Source: Cristatella mucedo
Taxonomy: Eukaryota > Bryozoa > Phylactolaemata > Cristatellidae
Assembly (NCBI GenBank): GCA_009760855.2
Contig: WPIO01000035.1
Coordinates: 1,644,501-1,708,500, forward strand
Length of the DNA: 64,000 nt
Reading direction: 5' to 3'
Shown: positions 37,882-49,260 of the stretch, piece by piece
Layout of the letters: each line of letters begins with the position of its first letter
How positions within the stretch are numbered: position 1 is the stretch's first letter
Notes under the pieces: model-generated
Databases searched by the model: none
Seen by the model: the letters and a program-made list of their open reading frames with translations, nothing else
Told to the model about the DNA's origin: nothing
Program-made: the position numbers and the translations under genes

Positions 37882-38253
37882 GATTTCCATCTGTAAGAGC
37901 CAGCAGATGGCCTTCTTCTGCAAGTCATGCTCAATGGAAACTGGGACTCCCATACTTTGCTTGTTGCGACTGTACTGCTCTGCCTGAATTCAAAATACTC
38001 AACATCACTTGGACGGCCAATGGACATACTGGGCAGGACCCAAACCATGCTGACCTTTTCAGCATAGGTAGCAACTACGCCAGAAAGACTCAAAGAGACA
38101 TGTGCCTTCGGAGCTCCACTATCTTTGTGATCGCTCACAACTACAGCAGAACTGAAATTGAAATTAGATGCACTGCAAATGTGATTCTCAAGACCGGCAC
38201 TGCACTACCCTTCATGGTAACGTCCCAGGCATTCTATGCTAATATTAGTGAAG
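37882..38253 (+). CDS. Receptor exon B3: Cys-rich Ig-like domain type B
   Basis: 372-bp exon after TGTCTCTCTAG and before GAAG|GTATAC, phase 1-1. It reads GFPSVRASRW at the start, then LPYFACCDCTAL (full CC-x-C cluster), LNITWTA, a DPNHADL segment, IGSNYA, a Cys in RDMCLRSST, the closing Cys in IRCTANV, and NISEG at the end. It is closest to B1 (57 of 123 residues). NITW and NYS are potential glycosylation sequons. The five Cys imply one unpaired residue or an interdomain or intermolecular disulfide. Confidence 0.88.
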
Positions 38254-38478
38254 GTATACCATATTCAAACGTAAATTGTTTTTTCATAACGAGTAGGAAT
38301 AAAAAAAAGGTTGTTTTAGAGTAAGTTTACAGTAAGCAGCTGAATTTCAAGTAGATGTTCTAGGCTATGTCATTCAACAGTTCTTTTGTCAGGTGTTTAA
38401 ATAGCAGTAATAGTAGAAATTGAATCACCCTTACATTTTTTCGCGTGAGTGCACTAATTCAGATTGTTCATCTTTGAC
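38254..38478. other. Intron sequence directly after B3
   Basis: No phase-1 exon. No counterpart of the C1 exon that follows B1 is seen here. Confidence 0.4.
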
Positions 38479-38690
38479 TGCACTACCTAACAATTTTTTA
38501 ATCCAAAAACCTACTTTTCTCTAATTTAAAGGGTTGGATGTATTAGTGCTTAATGAATCGTGATACTAGTTGTCATTTCATCCGGACTCGAATACCTTCA
38601 TTTATTTCTAGCAAGGTCTCTTGTTTGAAAATTACGACTGGAAACCCATTTAAGTTATTTTGTATAGTGGAATGTTGTAAAAATTTAATC
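38479..38690 (+). pseudogene. Possible fossil of a type A exon
   Basis: TGC followed by CTACCTAAC resembles the CILPD codons. A Trp codon at 38535 begins a frame with one stop that reaches ITTGNPFKLFC. The Trp-to-Gly-Asn and Trp-to-Cys distances (35 and 42 residues) are close to those of A3 (37 and 43). There is no clear acceptor and no donor, so it would be dead. Visual match only. Confidence 0.25.
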
Positions 38691-38900
38691 ACGCTGATAC
38701 CATATATGCTGCCACTAACAGTAATTCCATGCTGACTCAGTGCATGGCACATCTAACCACCATAAGCTTGCCGTTCATTCATCGTGCTTTCTCTAATCAT
38801 GCAATCATACTTCTTTAGCAGCAAATATAAAGTGCCTGGAAAGACATAGACTTTTACTATGGCAACATAAAACGAATTATTATCGTTATTATAATTACTG
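38691..38900 (+). mobile_element. LINE beta 3' fragment
   Basis: Shows CTGACTCAGTGCATGGCAC, CACCATAAGCTTGC, TTTAGCAGCAAATATAAAGTGC and an ATTATTATCGTTATT tail, in the order of the beta 3' end. Confidence 0.65.
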
Positions 38901-39364
38901 ATAGGCTAATGTAGACTCAAATAATCTGCAATTAATTGTGGTTATTAATTTCCATTGTAAATGTAAGGTATTATCACAAGGTTTAACCAATTCCTGCTTA
39001 TCAAGTCACATGCCGATCTCATTTATTCTATTTCATTTGTCGATATAACTTCGGGTATTTCCCTGATATATTCCCTGTGACTATTTATGGCCTGTCCTCG
39101 CATACACTTAACAAAAAGAAACATTTAGCATACTGTCTGATGTCGCAAGGGGCTATGTCGGGCAGTAGTACAAGCTATCCTCCAAAATGGCCGCCAAAAT
39201 GGGAAGTTGTCCCTCCAAAAGCATGTTTATAAAATATTGTATGAACGAGCAATAAACTGAATGGCATGAAAATTGGCACGAAGAACACTGGTAGCATTGG
39301 CTATCGTTTGATGTGATCTAGCCGTTGTTTTTACTGTCTGATGACCTTCAAAAGTCCCAGGTCA

Positions 39365-39540
39365 CGTATAGCACTGATGGCACACTAAGTAAGTCGGTTG
39401 CTTTCACGACCTCGGTCCCGAGGTCGTGGGTTGGATTCCTGTGGTGGGCGATCCTTTATCGCCACTGCAAGCGGTGGTGATAGCCGTAAAGGCTATTCTG
39501 TCGCTATACAAAAAGAGGCTGTTTAATCAGCTAGGATTTT
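39365..39540 (+). mobile_element. tRNA-like SINE, copy 2
   Basis: Contains GGTCCCGAGGTCGTG, GGGTTGGATTCC (B-box-like), GGTGGGCGATCCTTTATCGC, CACTGCAAGCGGTGGTGATA, GCCGTAAAGGCTATTCTGTC and a TTTAATCAGCTAGGATT end. It is nearly identical in layout to the copy at 22140, so these two are relatively young. Confidence 0.72.
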
Positions 39541-39739
39541 TTAGCACTGCTGGTAAAAGGCAGCTCCAATTTTTTTCGATTATAGAAAAGTCATTGTAGA
39601 ATTTGAAAAACCGCTCAATCGCACTATATAAATAAATTATATTGTTCATTATAATCAACAGTTGTTCGAGAATGGTATGGCTGTAAGAAATGCCATGTTT
39701 TGCATTAGTTATGGTCTGAATCAGTTGCAATCAGGTCCT

Positions 39740-41640
39740 CAGCAAAGACAGTGCCTCTGAATTTTATGATATATGCAAACTGCTGCTGACTCTCCAAACT
39801 TGTTACTAGAAGACCTTTTAGAGCTCCTCACTAATTTACTTGTTTGTGTGACCGGCGGTTTCTGATTGCTGGAGATTTCAATATTATCGTTCGAAACAAT
39901 AATAACACACTGCTCATTTCTTGACTGTCTGAAGAACTTTGGTTTGGTCCAACACGTTAAATGAACCACACACGTCGATGACCATATGCTAGATAATCTG
40001 ATCACTAAGGATATCAGCGCCATTTATCTTGTGGTGTGCCAGCTGATCCACACGGATCATTGTTAGCTCTTGATTCCTGTTTCTGATGACTTTTTTATTC
40101 GGGCTTAATTAGAACTTGTCCAGAGAAGTAACTTAATACGAATTGACATGGCATTTTTTTAATCAGTTTGTGATGCATTTCTTCTTGATTTCTACTCAAA
40201 CTTGTCCGACAGCATCGATACTCTCACTGATGCAGCAAACGCATCAATTAGGAGTGCTTTTAAATGCATAATCTTGTTCATTATATATGTTTACAGAGCC
40301 ACGGAGAATACTTTCAATTTATACAAAAATTAAAAGAAAGTTGACCTGACAAGCTCAGACTTGAACTTCACAAACAAAATGCAGGGTGTAATGCTGATCT
40401 TGCCAATAAACTACTCACTGGCGGATGCTGATATTCCTGACTCACCAGATATTTATGGCTCAGCCTAAAACTGATTAGTCTTCTTTACTGATAAAAGTGT
40501 AGGCCATCGTAACTCCGCAAAGCCTCCTCTGAATAGAGCGATTGGGGAATATCAGCAAGTGGCCTTCATTAGAAAATTTTCTGAAGTATCTGATATCTAA
40601 ATGGATAGAATTACCTTAAAAGGTCTAGCAAAAAGAGCTAATCTCTGGAATACCCTATACACATAACCCAGTGGTCTTCACTGGCAGAAGACTGAATGCC
40701 TGTTAAAACTGAGATTTTTAAGCTTTATTTGGAAAAAAGGTCCTACCCAGGTCTTTCAAATCGGAAATCATCACACCGATACTTAAAATCTAGGATTAGG
40801 TACTGAAGTTGTTGCAAACTATTGATCAGTTTCCTTTCTTCTGTTTAAGACTTTAAAAAAATTTGGCTAAGCAGCTTATTTCACATATTGAAAGAATGAC
40901 AGGTCAGAAACATCGTAATAAGGGTTTAAGAGGAAGGGCTCCATGAAAACTGTTCTCCTCGGCATCAACAATGGCATTATAAAAAAATGACAGGAATGTC
41001 ACTGCCGTATCCCTGCCCAGTCTATCAGCTGTCTCCGATACCAACAATGTCTTAATTGAATGATTGAGAGCAATGATCGATATGGCAGATTAAAAATCCG
41101 CAGTGGTTAACATCATAGTGTCTGATCGTGTTCATAGAGTGTCGTGTGGGGTCAGGTCTCAACCTATGAGACTGGTCGCCTGTAGAGTCGCTCAGGGATC
41201 TTGGACCCATGCCTAAATTTTAAAAGGTTAATTCAGTAAACTGCTCGTACAGCTTACCATTACATCCAATCAATATGGAAGATGAGGAGCTATTTTACAT
41301 TTTGGCTTACAGAAACTTTAACAAGCTCTTTTGTTCCGTATCGGCTTGATTATTAAAGTTTTTTTCTGGGATACCAAAACAGCAATTAGGTCATTGCCAT
41401 TTGCTATGAATATGGCTGCAAGGCAAGTTCTTAAGTGCCGGAGGTTCGGCCATTGGACTCCTTTGTTAAAAGAGCGAGGATGTCAGCCAGTTAATCAACG
41501 GATACAGAGCAAAGTTCTTACACTGACAGAAAACGCCTGCCATGGCTTGGCTCATCCATATTTAGCTGAACTTTTGCACCAGTTTCAGCCTTCTTGTGCC
41601 TGCAGGTCCTGTATTGACAATTAACAATTGGCAATTAACT
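39740..41640 (+). mobile_element. LINE alpha, long decayed copy (left part)
   Basis: Reaches further 5' than most copies. An endonuclease remnant reads RFLIAGDFNI at about 39855-39885. Decayed reverse-transcriptase blocks follow, then a readable C-terminal piece at 41331-41624 (FAMNMAARQVLKC, CQPVNQRIQSKVLTLT, HGLAHPYLAELLHQFQP). It is interrupted near 41640 by telomere-like and C-rich sequence and resumes at about 42085. Confidence 0.72.
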
Positions 41641-41769
41641 AGGCATCTCATTACTAGCATAAAGACAGTTTGAGCGAGTGGAGTACGGAGATTTCATTCC
41701 CTGGACGTCCCTCCCTCTAATTCCTGGAGATTTCCCCTCCCTTCGGAACTCCCTCCTGAGGTAGGATGT

Positions 41770-41915
41770 TTCCGGGTATTTAGTGTAGGGTTTAAGTTTT
41801 AGAGTTTAGGGTTCAAGAGTTTAGAGTTTTGTGTGTAGGGTTCAGGGATTCGATTGTTTAAGGTTTACGGTTTAGTGTTTGGGGTAACGGGTTTGGGTTT
41901 TGGTGTTACAGTTTA
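41770..41915. repeat. Degenerate telomere-like (GGGTTTA)n array
   Basis: Imperfect units GTAGGGTTTA, GTTTAGGGTTC, GTAGGGTTCAGGG and GGTTTACGGTTTAG, lying inside a split LINE alpha copy after a C-rich left flank (41695-41760). Confidence 0.7.
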
Positions 41916-42084
41916 GTGCCGGCTGTGCCTCCGCCACCTTAATCTGCCCTTGCTCCCATTCCACATTTTAAGTATTGCAAATTACGAAATAACTAGATCG
42001 CTTGAGCTAAAGTAATATCAAGTAGACCTGTAGATCTTGACCTTCATTTGCAGGAATGCGAAGCAAGCTGTAGCACACGCCTGC

Positions 42085-42400
42085 TTTGACGGGTAGGAAC
42101 ACTTGCCCACGGCTATTAGACAACGACACGTGCTCCACTGATGCTGAATATGGCTCATCATTTATATAGGGCCTTAGCTGCTACTTTGATGCGACTCACT
42201 ACCTTACAACTCTCCCGAATCTGCTATGATTCCAACTCTCTTTTTTTGTGTGAGATAGAGTTTGTTGCCTACTGAATTCCTACCGAAACCACTTGTGCTG
42301 TGAGTGAGCTACATAAAACTCTCCTTTGTAAAACCGACAAGTCTGTGTGGAATTCCGGACGGATATACATTACAATACCTTACATTACGTGTCAACCTCT
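42085..42400 (+). mobile_element. LINE alpha, right part with tail
   Basis: Continuation of the 39740 element after the interruption: GGCTCATCATTTATA, ACTCACTACCTTACAACTC, TACCGAAACCACTTGTGCTG, then GGACGGATATACATTACAA followed by ACCTTACATTACG, the alpha tail. Confidence 0.75.
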
Positions 42401-42639
42401 GCTTTCAAAGTAATGGTGTATCACTAAATGCTATACCCATGACACTCATGCCGCCCATAATGTGTGTGTCCAGGGTCTCCACATATGGCAATCTGCAAAG
42501 TTTCTGAAATGAAATAGTCATAAATATTTACTAGTTATATTAATATCAAGTAGGAAATTGAAAATGGAAGCCTACTCTACATATCGATCGGTTAATATAC
42601 GTCCAGTTGTATAGGCATTATATCTATCCACCTGGTTCC

Positions 42640-43450
42640 ACAATCACTTTTCATTGGAAAGCATCATCAGCACCTCAGTCCTGTCAGCTGACTTTCAGTG
42701 ACATAACAACATTTACAAAATGTGGGCTTGCTTAGAGAGTTATGCTACGTACATAATTGATAACGGATTAGTGACATCCTGATTGACTAGCATAACTCAA
42801 TGAGTTCTGATCTACGTAAGCTATACAATCGAGATCTTGCAATTGGGTACATGCTGTCCAACCTGAATTGCCTGTTGTGAGCATCACAGCTGCAACATGT
42901 CACCAATGCCTGCCGATCTGCATTGGCTCTCAGTAAAGCAAGGTTCCGTCAGTAACTTTTTGGTAACTTAATTTTTTGGCTTCAGTAAATCTTTCATATC
43001 TACAACATGACAAACAGAATTTTACTAGCAGTGAATTGTTTTTACCTACAATTACATTAACCTGAAACACCTGGTGACCTCGCCTTTCGTTTATTGGTTT
43101 ACAAATCCTGGAACTTCCCTGTCTATGTCACCACGACATCCCCAGACTTGACGATATTAAAAACAAAAGTTATACCCACCTATTTATCACTGCATTTAGA
43201 GGTTCTATTTTAATCTCTGTTTTCATCGTTTGCATGGTAGGGTGCCGACACGGTGCTTGCAGCCAATAATAACATTTTAGGCTGACTTTATCCACTTAAT
43301 CTCTAAAAATGCCACTCTTATTTTCATCTAGCATGCTACCACTACATATTATATCAAGCTAATTGCACAGCAAATTTAAATTGCTCGGAAAGTGGTTCTG
43401 TTACATTATCGATTTAATTGCACAATGGCAACACAATTGTCAGGAGATAA
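42640..43450 (+). mobile_element. LINE beta, decayed
   Basis: Order of beta blocks: GCATCATCAGCACCTCAGTC, GGGCTTGCTTAGAGAGTTA, CATGTCACCAATGCCTGCC, GGCTTCAGTAAATCTTTCATA, and a 3' end with CAGCAAATTTAAATTGCTCGG. No readable frame. Confidence 0.7.
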
Positions 43451-43454
43451 TATT

Positions 43455-43580
43455 GATAATGGTAATGCTAAGCTTCAAACATCGCCCTCGTAGAACTCAA
43501 TTTCTCTCTAGTCGTTTTAAAGTTATTGCAGAAGAAACGTAAGTGAATGATTAGTGATGTCATGTTCAATAAAGAAGAGC
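43455..43580 (-). mobile_element. LINE beta 3' fragment
   Basis: GAACTCAATTTCTCTCTAGTCG, TTATTGCAGAAGAAACG and GATGTCATGTTCAATAAAGA align with the reverse-complemented beta 3' end. Confidence 0.6.
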
Positions 43581-44740
43581 AGATAATAACTATGCTTTTT
43601 CTGTCCATGAATTTCAGCTAAGTGCATATATATAGATTCAAGCTGAAAGCCTTAATGGAAATGGTTACGTTATCTTTGCTAACACTATTTTATGAGGTGT
43701 TTTTAATGTCCAATTATCATCGATAAATAATTTGCATCTTCATTTGGTCAATATAATGTTGGAGGCGGCAGAATCGCAGCCTTTTAACTCTCGAATAGGT
43801 GAAATTACTTGGGCTATTGTGTGCATTTCCAATTATGGCTTACTTAGGAAGCATAGGCAATACTAATGTTTATCAATTATATCGGCCATGCTATACTTCG
43901 TGCTCCATCGAGGCTACCTTCATTAAATCTGCTTGCTAATGAGATTGAACAGAAAGTCGGCTAAGAATAGGCAAACATTCGACTTATTTAGTGCTTCTAC
44001 AAGTGTCATGTATTCGTTTTTTTGAAGATCATATACAATAACCTGTAAATTTACATTCAGAATTTGTAGAATATCAATCAGTCTAAAAATGATTATCTAG
44101 GTTAATAATGCTTATCTAAGTGTAAATGGCATCCTGTAACAATTAGCTTGACTGATGATGTTAGGCGTGGCTCCTGCAGCACACCACCAGCTTGTAACCT
44201 TTACAAGGCTTCACATAGCTCACTAGAAAGATTCAAGTCGAAACGGGGATGTTATAGTTTACAAGTCGGCTCATACGCTCACATTGGCATATGTACCTTA
44301 CATTCCTAAACTACCTAACTAATCTCGTTGGTAAGCTATCTCGCACCTTCGGCTGCATAAATCCCTTTTGTCATTTAGCTTTTTCCGGGCTAACAGCAAC
44401 TCATTTGGTTATCTAGCATTTACTTGACATTCAGAAATATTAGAGTACGTGTTTCTAGCAGTTTTTATTATCTACGATAAACATGCATGTTTTTGAATCT
44501 TCAAAAAACAATTCAAGAACTTTTTGTTAAAGAACACCAGCAAAGGTTAAGCATCAGATAATAGGTTACAAATTTTGCTAATAAAATTTTAAAATTAACG
44601 ATCGCGATGCTGTATGGTTGGAATTAAGATAATCACAGTTTGCCAAATACTTTGTGTTGTATATAGTATTAAAAATACCGATGTCTCCAATCGGCTCACA
44701 GTGGTAAGCTGACTAAACATAAAGTGCGAACAAATATAAG
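43581..44740. other. Intron sequence, no gene recognised
   Basis: No exon, repeat or RNA gene supportable. Confidence 0.4.
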
Positions 44741-44759
44741 TATATATGTACAAATAAAT

Positions 44760-44961
44760 ATGCACACACACAAACGTGCATGCGAGCGCACACACCCACA
44801 CTCACACACACATGCACACACGCAGAGGCACACATTTACACAGACTCACACACATGCACACTCACACGTACACACACAAACATACACACACAAACACACG
44901 CAAACAAACACAAAGGGGCCCACATGCACACAAACACATTGACACATGCATACACACAAGA

Positions 44962-45013
<52 letters not shown>

Positions 45014-45014
45014 T
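44760..45014. repeat. (CA)n-rich and (TA)n microsatellite
   Basis: About 200 bp of heavily interrupted CA repeats followed by TA runs (44964-45014). Confidence 0.93.
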
Positions 45015-45129
45015 GTAATCTGCAAGTAATGCCAATCTTCTTAGGACAGGTAATCCTTAATAGTAAGCTACAATTACCACTTCAAATCGCGAAGCCTTTC
45101 AAAGAGACGTAAGCTTCTTACAATCTTAA

Positions 45130-45225
45130 AAATTGAACGCTTTTTCATAACGCAGCAAATGCAAAGCTCCTAGAAAGAGTTTGAGATCTCTGAGGGTGCT
45201 TTTACAGTGCCTTATTATTATTCTT
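45130..45225 (+). mobile_element. LINE beta 3' fragment
   Basis: GCAGCAAATGCAAAGCTCCTAG, AAAGAGTTTGAGATCTCTGAG and GGTGCTTTTACAGTGCC followed by TTATTATTATT: the last 100 bp of a beta element, 100 bp before exon A3. Confidence 0.78.
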
Positions 45226-45313
45226 AATATTATCACATCCTTAAAACAAAAAATGTCGGATTAACAGTTTAATAATTTGATGTACCTAGCACTTATCCTT
45301 CACAATGTTTTAG

Positions 45314-45628
45314 ATCCTCCGATTCTAAGCTTAGTGAAAAACAGGGAAGTGGTGCAAAATCGAACTATTTACCTGGCTTGCATCCTACCTGACCAAGACT
45401 TAAAAGAATACATCAGTATAGTTTGGTATATCAATGGAAAAGTATCATTCACTGCCACTTCGGAGAATATTAACTCTTTGATTGTCGGCGACGTACAGTT
45501 GTTCGTCAGTAATTGGACGCTCTCCCTATCACCTGGAAACTTTGAGCTATACTGTGTGCGGAAGGTTGCCCTTGAAATGGTAGCATCCATTGTATCAAAT
45601 ATCTATGTTGTCAATTACGATTCTGAAG
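45314..45628 (+). CDS. Receptor exon A3: Ig-like domain type A
   Basis: 315-bp exon between CAATGTTTTAG and GAAG|GTATGT, phase 1-1. The module starts DPPILSLV and has ACILPDQD (first Cys), SIVWYING (core Trp, 15 residues after the Cys), NWTLSLSPGNFELYC (second Cys) and ends NYDSEG. It is 9 bp longer than A1 and A2 and equal in length to A4, so A3 and A4 form a second A subfamily. NRT and NWT are potential N-glycosylation sites. B4 follows 4.3 kb downstream. The intron in between holds a tandem duplication and an antisense open frame. Confidence 0.88.
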
Positions 45629-46070
45629 GTATGTAAAAGAAGTTGCTGACACATAGTGCGTTGACGAACATACACTATTTAGGTTCAGTAAAACCAATAT
45701 ATTAATTTCCCATACACTTTCATATAATAGAATCACACTAATTCTGAGTCGGAAATAGTGGGTCCTACACGTGGAAACGTGATAACTTGGCAAAAATACA
45801 CACGCAAACAGTAATAGTTTTTTTACGATAATTACTTTTCCAAAAACATTATTTCCCATAGAATATTAAGTTTAGAAGTTATAAAGGAATGTAAACATCA
45901 TGTTATTAAGTTAAAATTTAAGATGATTGACTACCTTATTCAAAGAATTTTGAGCCTGTACACTAAAATGTCAAGTTGTTGCTTGCACCACTTGCTTAGT
46001 TAGATAATTTCAAGTCGATATGAGACATTGCAAATAAAGCTGTATACATGCCGCGGAGAGGAAACCTAAC

Positions 46071-47336
46071 GTGATACAAGCTCATAGTTTCATGAATGCG
46101 TGTTTTAAAATTGTGGATGCAAATTGCATACAGCTTAGAGATTTATAAGTGACATTCGCAGATGTTTTCTAGTTTATCATAATATATTTTACGGCTCTCG
46201 CGTTGCCATGTATACACCATACATAAAAATTGAAAATTGCCAAAATTCATGACATACCTTTTACATATTGGTCAATAGCAATATAAAACAAAGTTATTGT
46301 ATTTAAGCAATATCATGTCCGCATATAATACTTATTTGCCATAAATAAATCTTACAAAATTTGGTAAGCTTAGTGCTAGTACATTTTCCAGGAACTCTAG
46401 TACTATCTATCTGCAGAATCTTGTTTAAGCCAAAAAAGGCCCTGAAATCGTGCCTTATTTTTTTAACTCTGGACGCATGGGTGTTATGCGATAAGCAGTA
46501 AGGTACTATGAACTTTGCAAATGTATGCCATGTAGTCCACATTGAGTAGCCTTATTCTAAAGATATAGACTTTTATACTTACCACGATGTGATTACTAAT
46601 TAGGCCTAATTAGGCCAATCGGAACGATGAAGTTAATAACAGCTTTACTAGCAACCTTAACCGAACGAAATGTACGTAAATGTTCAGGCTCTCAATATTA
46701 CACGGTAAAGTAACGTGATACAAGCTACTAGTTTCATGAATGCATGTTTGAAAATTGTGGATACAAATTGCATACAGCTTAAAGATTTATGAGTGATATT
46801 CACAGATGTTTTCTAGTTTATCATAATATATTCTGCAGCTCTCACGTTGCCATGTATACACCATATATAACAATTGAAAATTGCCAAAATTTATGAAATA
46901 CCTTTTACATTTTGGTCAATAGCAATGTAAACCAAAAGTTATTGTATTTTAGCAATATCATATCCGCATATAATCCTTATTTGCCAAAATAAATCTTACA
47001 ACATTTGGTAAGCTTAGTGCTAGTACAATTTTTCTTGAACAATAGTATTATCCATCTGCAGAATCTGGTTTTAGCCAAAAAAGGCACTGAAACCGTGCCT
47101 TAATTTTCAACTCTGGACGCATGGGTGTTATGGGATAAGCAGTAAGGTACTATGCACTTTGCAAATTTATGCCATGTAGTCCATGTTGAGTAGCCCTATT
47201 ATAAAGATATAGGCTTTTGTACTTTTCATAATGTGATTAATAATTAGGTTAAATTAGGCTAATCCGAACGATAGGGTTAATAACACATTTACTAGCAACC
47301 TTCATCGAACGAAATGTACGTTCAGGCTCTCGATGT
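46071..47336. repeat. Tandem duplication, two units of about 630-644 bp
   Basis: GTGATACAAGCT at 46071 recurs at 46715, and the following ~620 bp match in order. Examples are TTTTCTAGTTTATCATAATA, GTTGCCATGTATACACCATA, CTCTGGACGCATGGGTGTTA and AAATGTACG...TTCAGGCTCTC. Identity looks around 85-90% with small indels. Unit 2 ends at about 47336. No coding frame in either unit. Confidence 0.88.
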
Positions 47337-47361
47337 ATGCATTAAAGAAAGCAGTGATGGA

Positions 47362-47667
47362 TTAGCAAAGGTTTTCTTCAAATTTGAAGCCTGCCTCTAC
47401 TTCATCTAAAACAACAGGCTGAGTTTCAGCTGAGGAGTTATGAACTCGCTCTTTCAAAATTTGATTGTAAGAGTAATGCAGATGCGATCCTTTTGGCTTC
47501 TGCAAGAACAGGACATAACTGTTCAAGCAAGTTCGGCAACCATAGACTTGACAGTTACGGCTAGTACGGCAACCGTATAGATAGGGCTTTTGGTTCAAAT
47601 CAAGTGCTTTGTCATGCAGTTCCAAATTGCAACGGCAATTTAAGTATCTGGGGTAGGTAATCGGTTG
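47362..47667 (-). CDS. Possible antisense terminal exon, unknown function
   Basis: Minus-strand frame of 101 codons plus TAA, opening immediately after a TAATCCTTTAG acceptor-like site (exon starts QPITYPRYLN). It is Cys-rich in its first half: NCRCN, then two imperfect copies of YGCRT separated by a few residues (YGCRTSRNCQVYGCRTC). The second half is mixed charged (QKPKGSHLHYSYNQI, VLDEVEAGFKFEENLC). No signal peptide, membrane segment or known domain recognised; the Cys pairs could bind zinc. It lies in the A3-B4 intron, directly after the tandem duplication. It may be a gene nested on the opposite strand, a transposon-derived exon or chance. No upstream exon was identified. Confidence 0.33.
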   Translation of the reverse strand, partial: QPITYPRYLNCRCNLELHDKALDLNQKPYLYGCRTSRNCQVYGCRTCLNSYVLFLQKPKGSHLHYSYNQILKERVHNSSAETQPVVLDEVEAGFKFEENLC

Positions 47668-47849
47668 CTAAAGGATTATTTATATATCAAGGAATTGGTA
47701 CCGAATTACGTTGATCTTTCTAATCCAGCAAATATCGTCCGTTCATTAAATTGTAAAAAAATGTGCTATCTTTGAAAAAGTCTCGAGTATAGTTCGTACC
47801 GAGAAAAGCTGTTTCCAGTTTATATTATTCTGGAATCAATTGTATCGAT

Positions 47850-47851
47850 GA

Positions 47852-47895
<44 letters not shown>
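47850..47895. repeat. (TA)n microsatellite
   Basis: TA run with a CATA interruption. Confidence 0.9.
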
Positions 47896-47898
<3 letters not shown>

Positions 47899-47899
47899 C

Positions 47900-49145
47900 C
47901 TTATAATTGTTAATATACCTACAAGGTACATTACTTTTGTATGTCCAGTTGGTAGTATAATATAGTAATATGCGTGCTGCTTGAATACCGGAAAACTCTT
48001 GTAAACAATGAAAAATTTGATTTGATGAAAAATTCTTGAAAAATTTGCAGCAGCTTAAGCTCAAATGTAGTTAAACTTAAAAAGTAAAACTAATAGCCGA
48101 TAGTTGGCCCTTAATCAGGAAAAATAATCCCTGATACTATTGACTAATCTCAGAATGTCGTACTACTCTAATAATTTACTTGATAATATATGATTGAGGA
48201 ATATTTGGTCTGTTCAGCTTAGTCAGTACCCTATGCATGACGTGCATGATGACCACTTGAAATTTATATTACTGTTTTAAGCCATCTAGAAACATTTGAT
48301 CGAAATAAATTTACAGTAGTAAAGTAAATATAACTTTTTAGTAAATCCCATTAACGTAGTAAAAAAATGATAATAGTTGTTCAATAATAACCCGTGAATA
48401 GTGAGGAAAATGAAGAGGAAGGGTGAATTGAGTAGCATTTGAGTGCAATTAAGGCATTACAAATGCAGGTATCAAATAGAGTGGAAAAGCATAGGTATGC
48501 CAATATTGTTTCTTCTATGATGATTTTAATTTGATAGCAAATAAAAATTGAATGGCCTGAATTAAGGTGTCTACGTTAGCATACTTAGTTGATAAGCATT
48601 CTCAACAAAGCAGACATTATTCGCAATTTTGTATTTGCTATGATAGTACATTTCTTATCATTTCAGTGATAATCTTTTCGTTCCCATATACTTGAAAAAT
48701 CGGGTTGAAGTTATGGGATGATTAGCGGCAATAACCAAGTTTTTTTTTAACAATACGATAGGAAACTAAAACTTAAATTTTTCTTCAAGCTTTGAATCAG
48801 TTGTAAATAATATGATCTACATTTATTTCTAGTTTGATCTCTTAAGTAGGGAAAGTAAAAAGTATTTAAATGTAAAATTACCTTATGGTTTCAACATAGA
48901 ATGAGACTATAAATTTGTTTCAATTAATTTATTTGAAAAATTGTTTGAAATTACTTAACACCCTCTTGAAAAGCGAAATCCTCATTTTACATTTGATTAA
49001 AAAAAACTCAGACAGTTAAAGAGAATTACTGTCTTTAAAGAGATTATTGAATTTATATCACCACCATATAATGAATGTTATGGATGTTTTCAAGTTTGTT
49101 AATTAGGGTCCAAAGGAATTTTTGTCTTTGTCGATTTGGATGTGA
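47900..49145. other. Intron sequence, no gene recognised
   Basis: AT-rich with many stops in all frames; no module or repeat recognised. Confidence 0.45.
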
Positions 49146-49149
49146 ACTT

Positions 49150-49260
49150 CAGGATGAGATCATTAGTGACCTGCTTATATGTAGACGTTGATTTTCAGCT
49201 AGCAATCGGTTTGAACTGAGTTCTCCGAGGCTGCTTTATCACATGCATTACTATTTTAGC
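49150..49260 (+). mobile_element. LINE beta 3' fragment
   Basis: GAACTGAGTTCTCCGAGGCTGC, TTTATCACATGCATTACTATTTT: the beta terminus, diverged. Confidence 0.6.
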
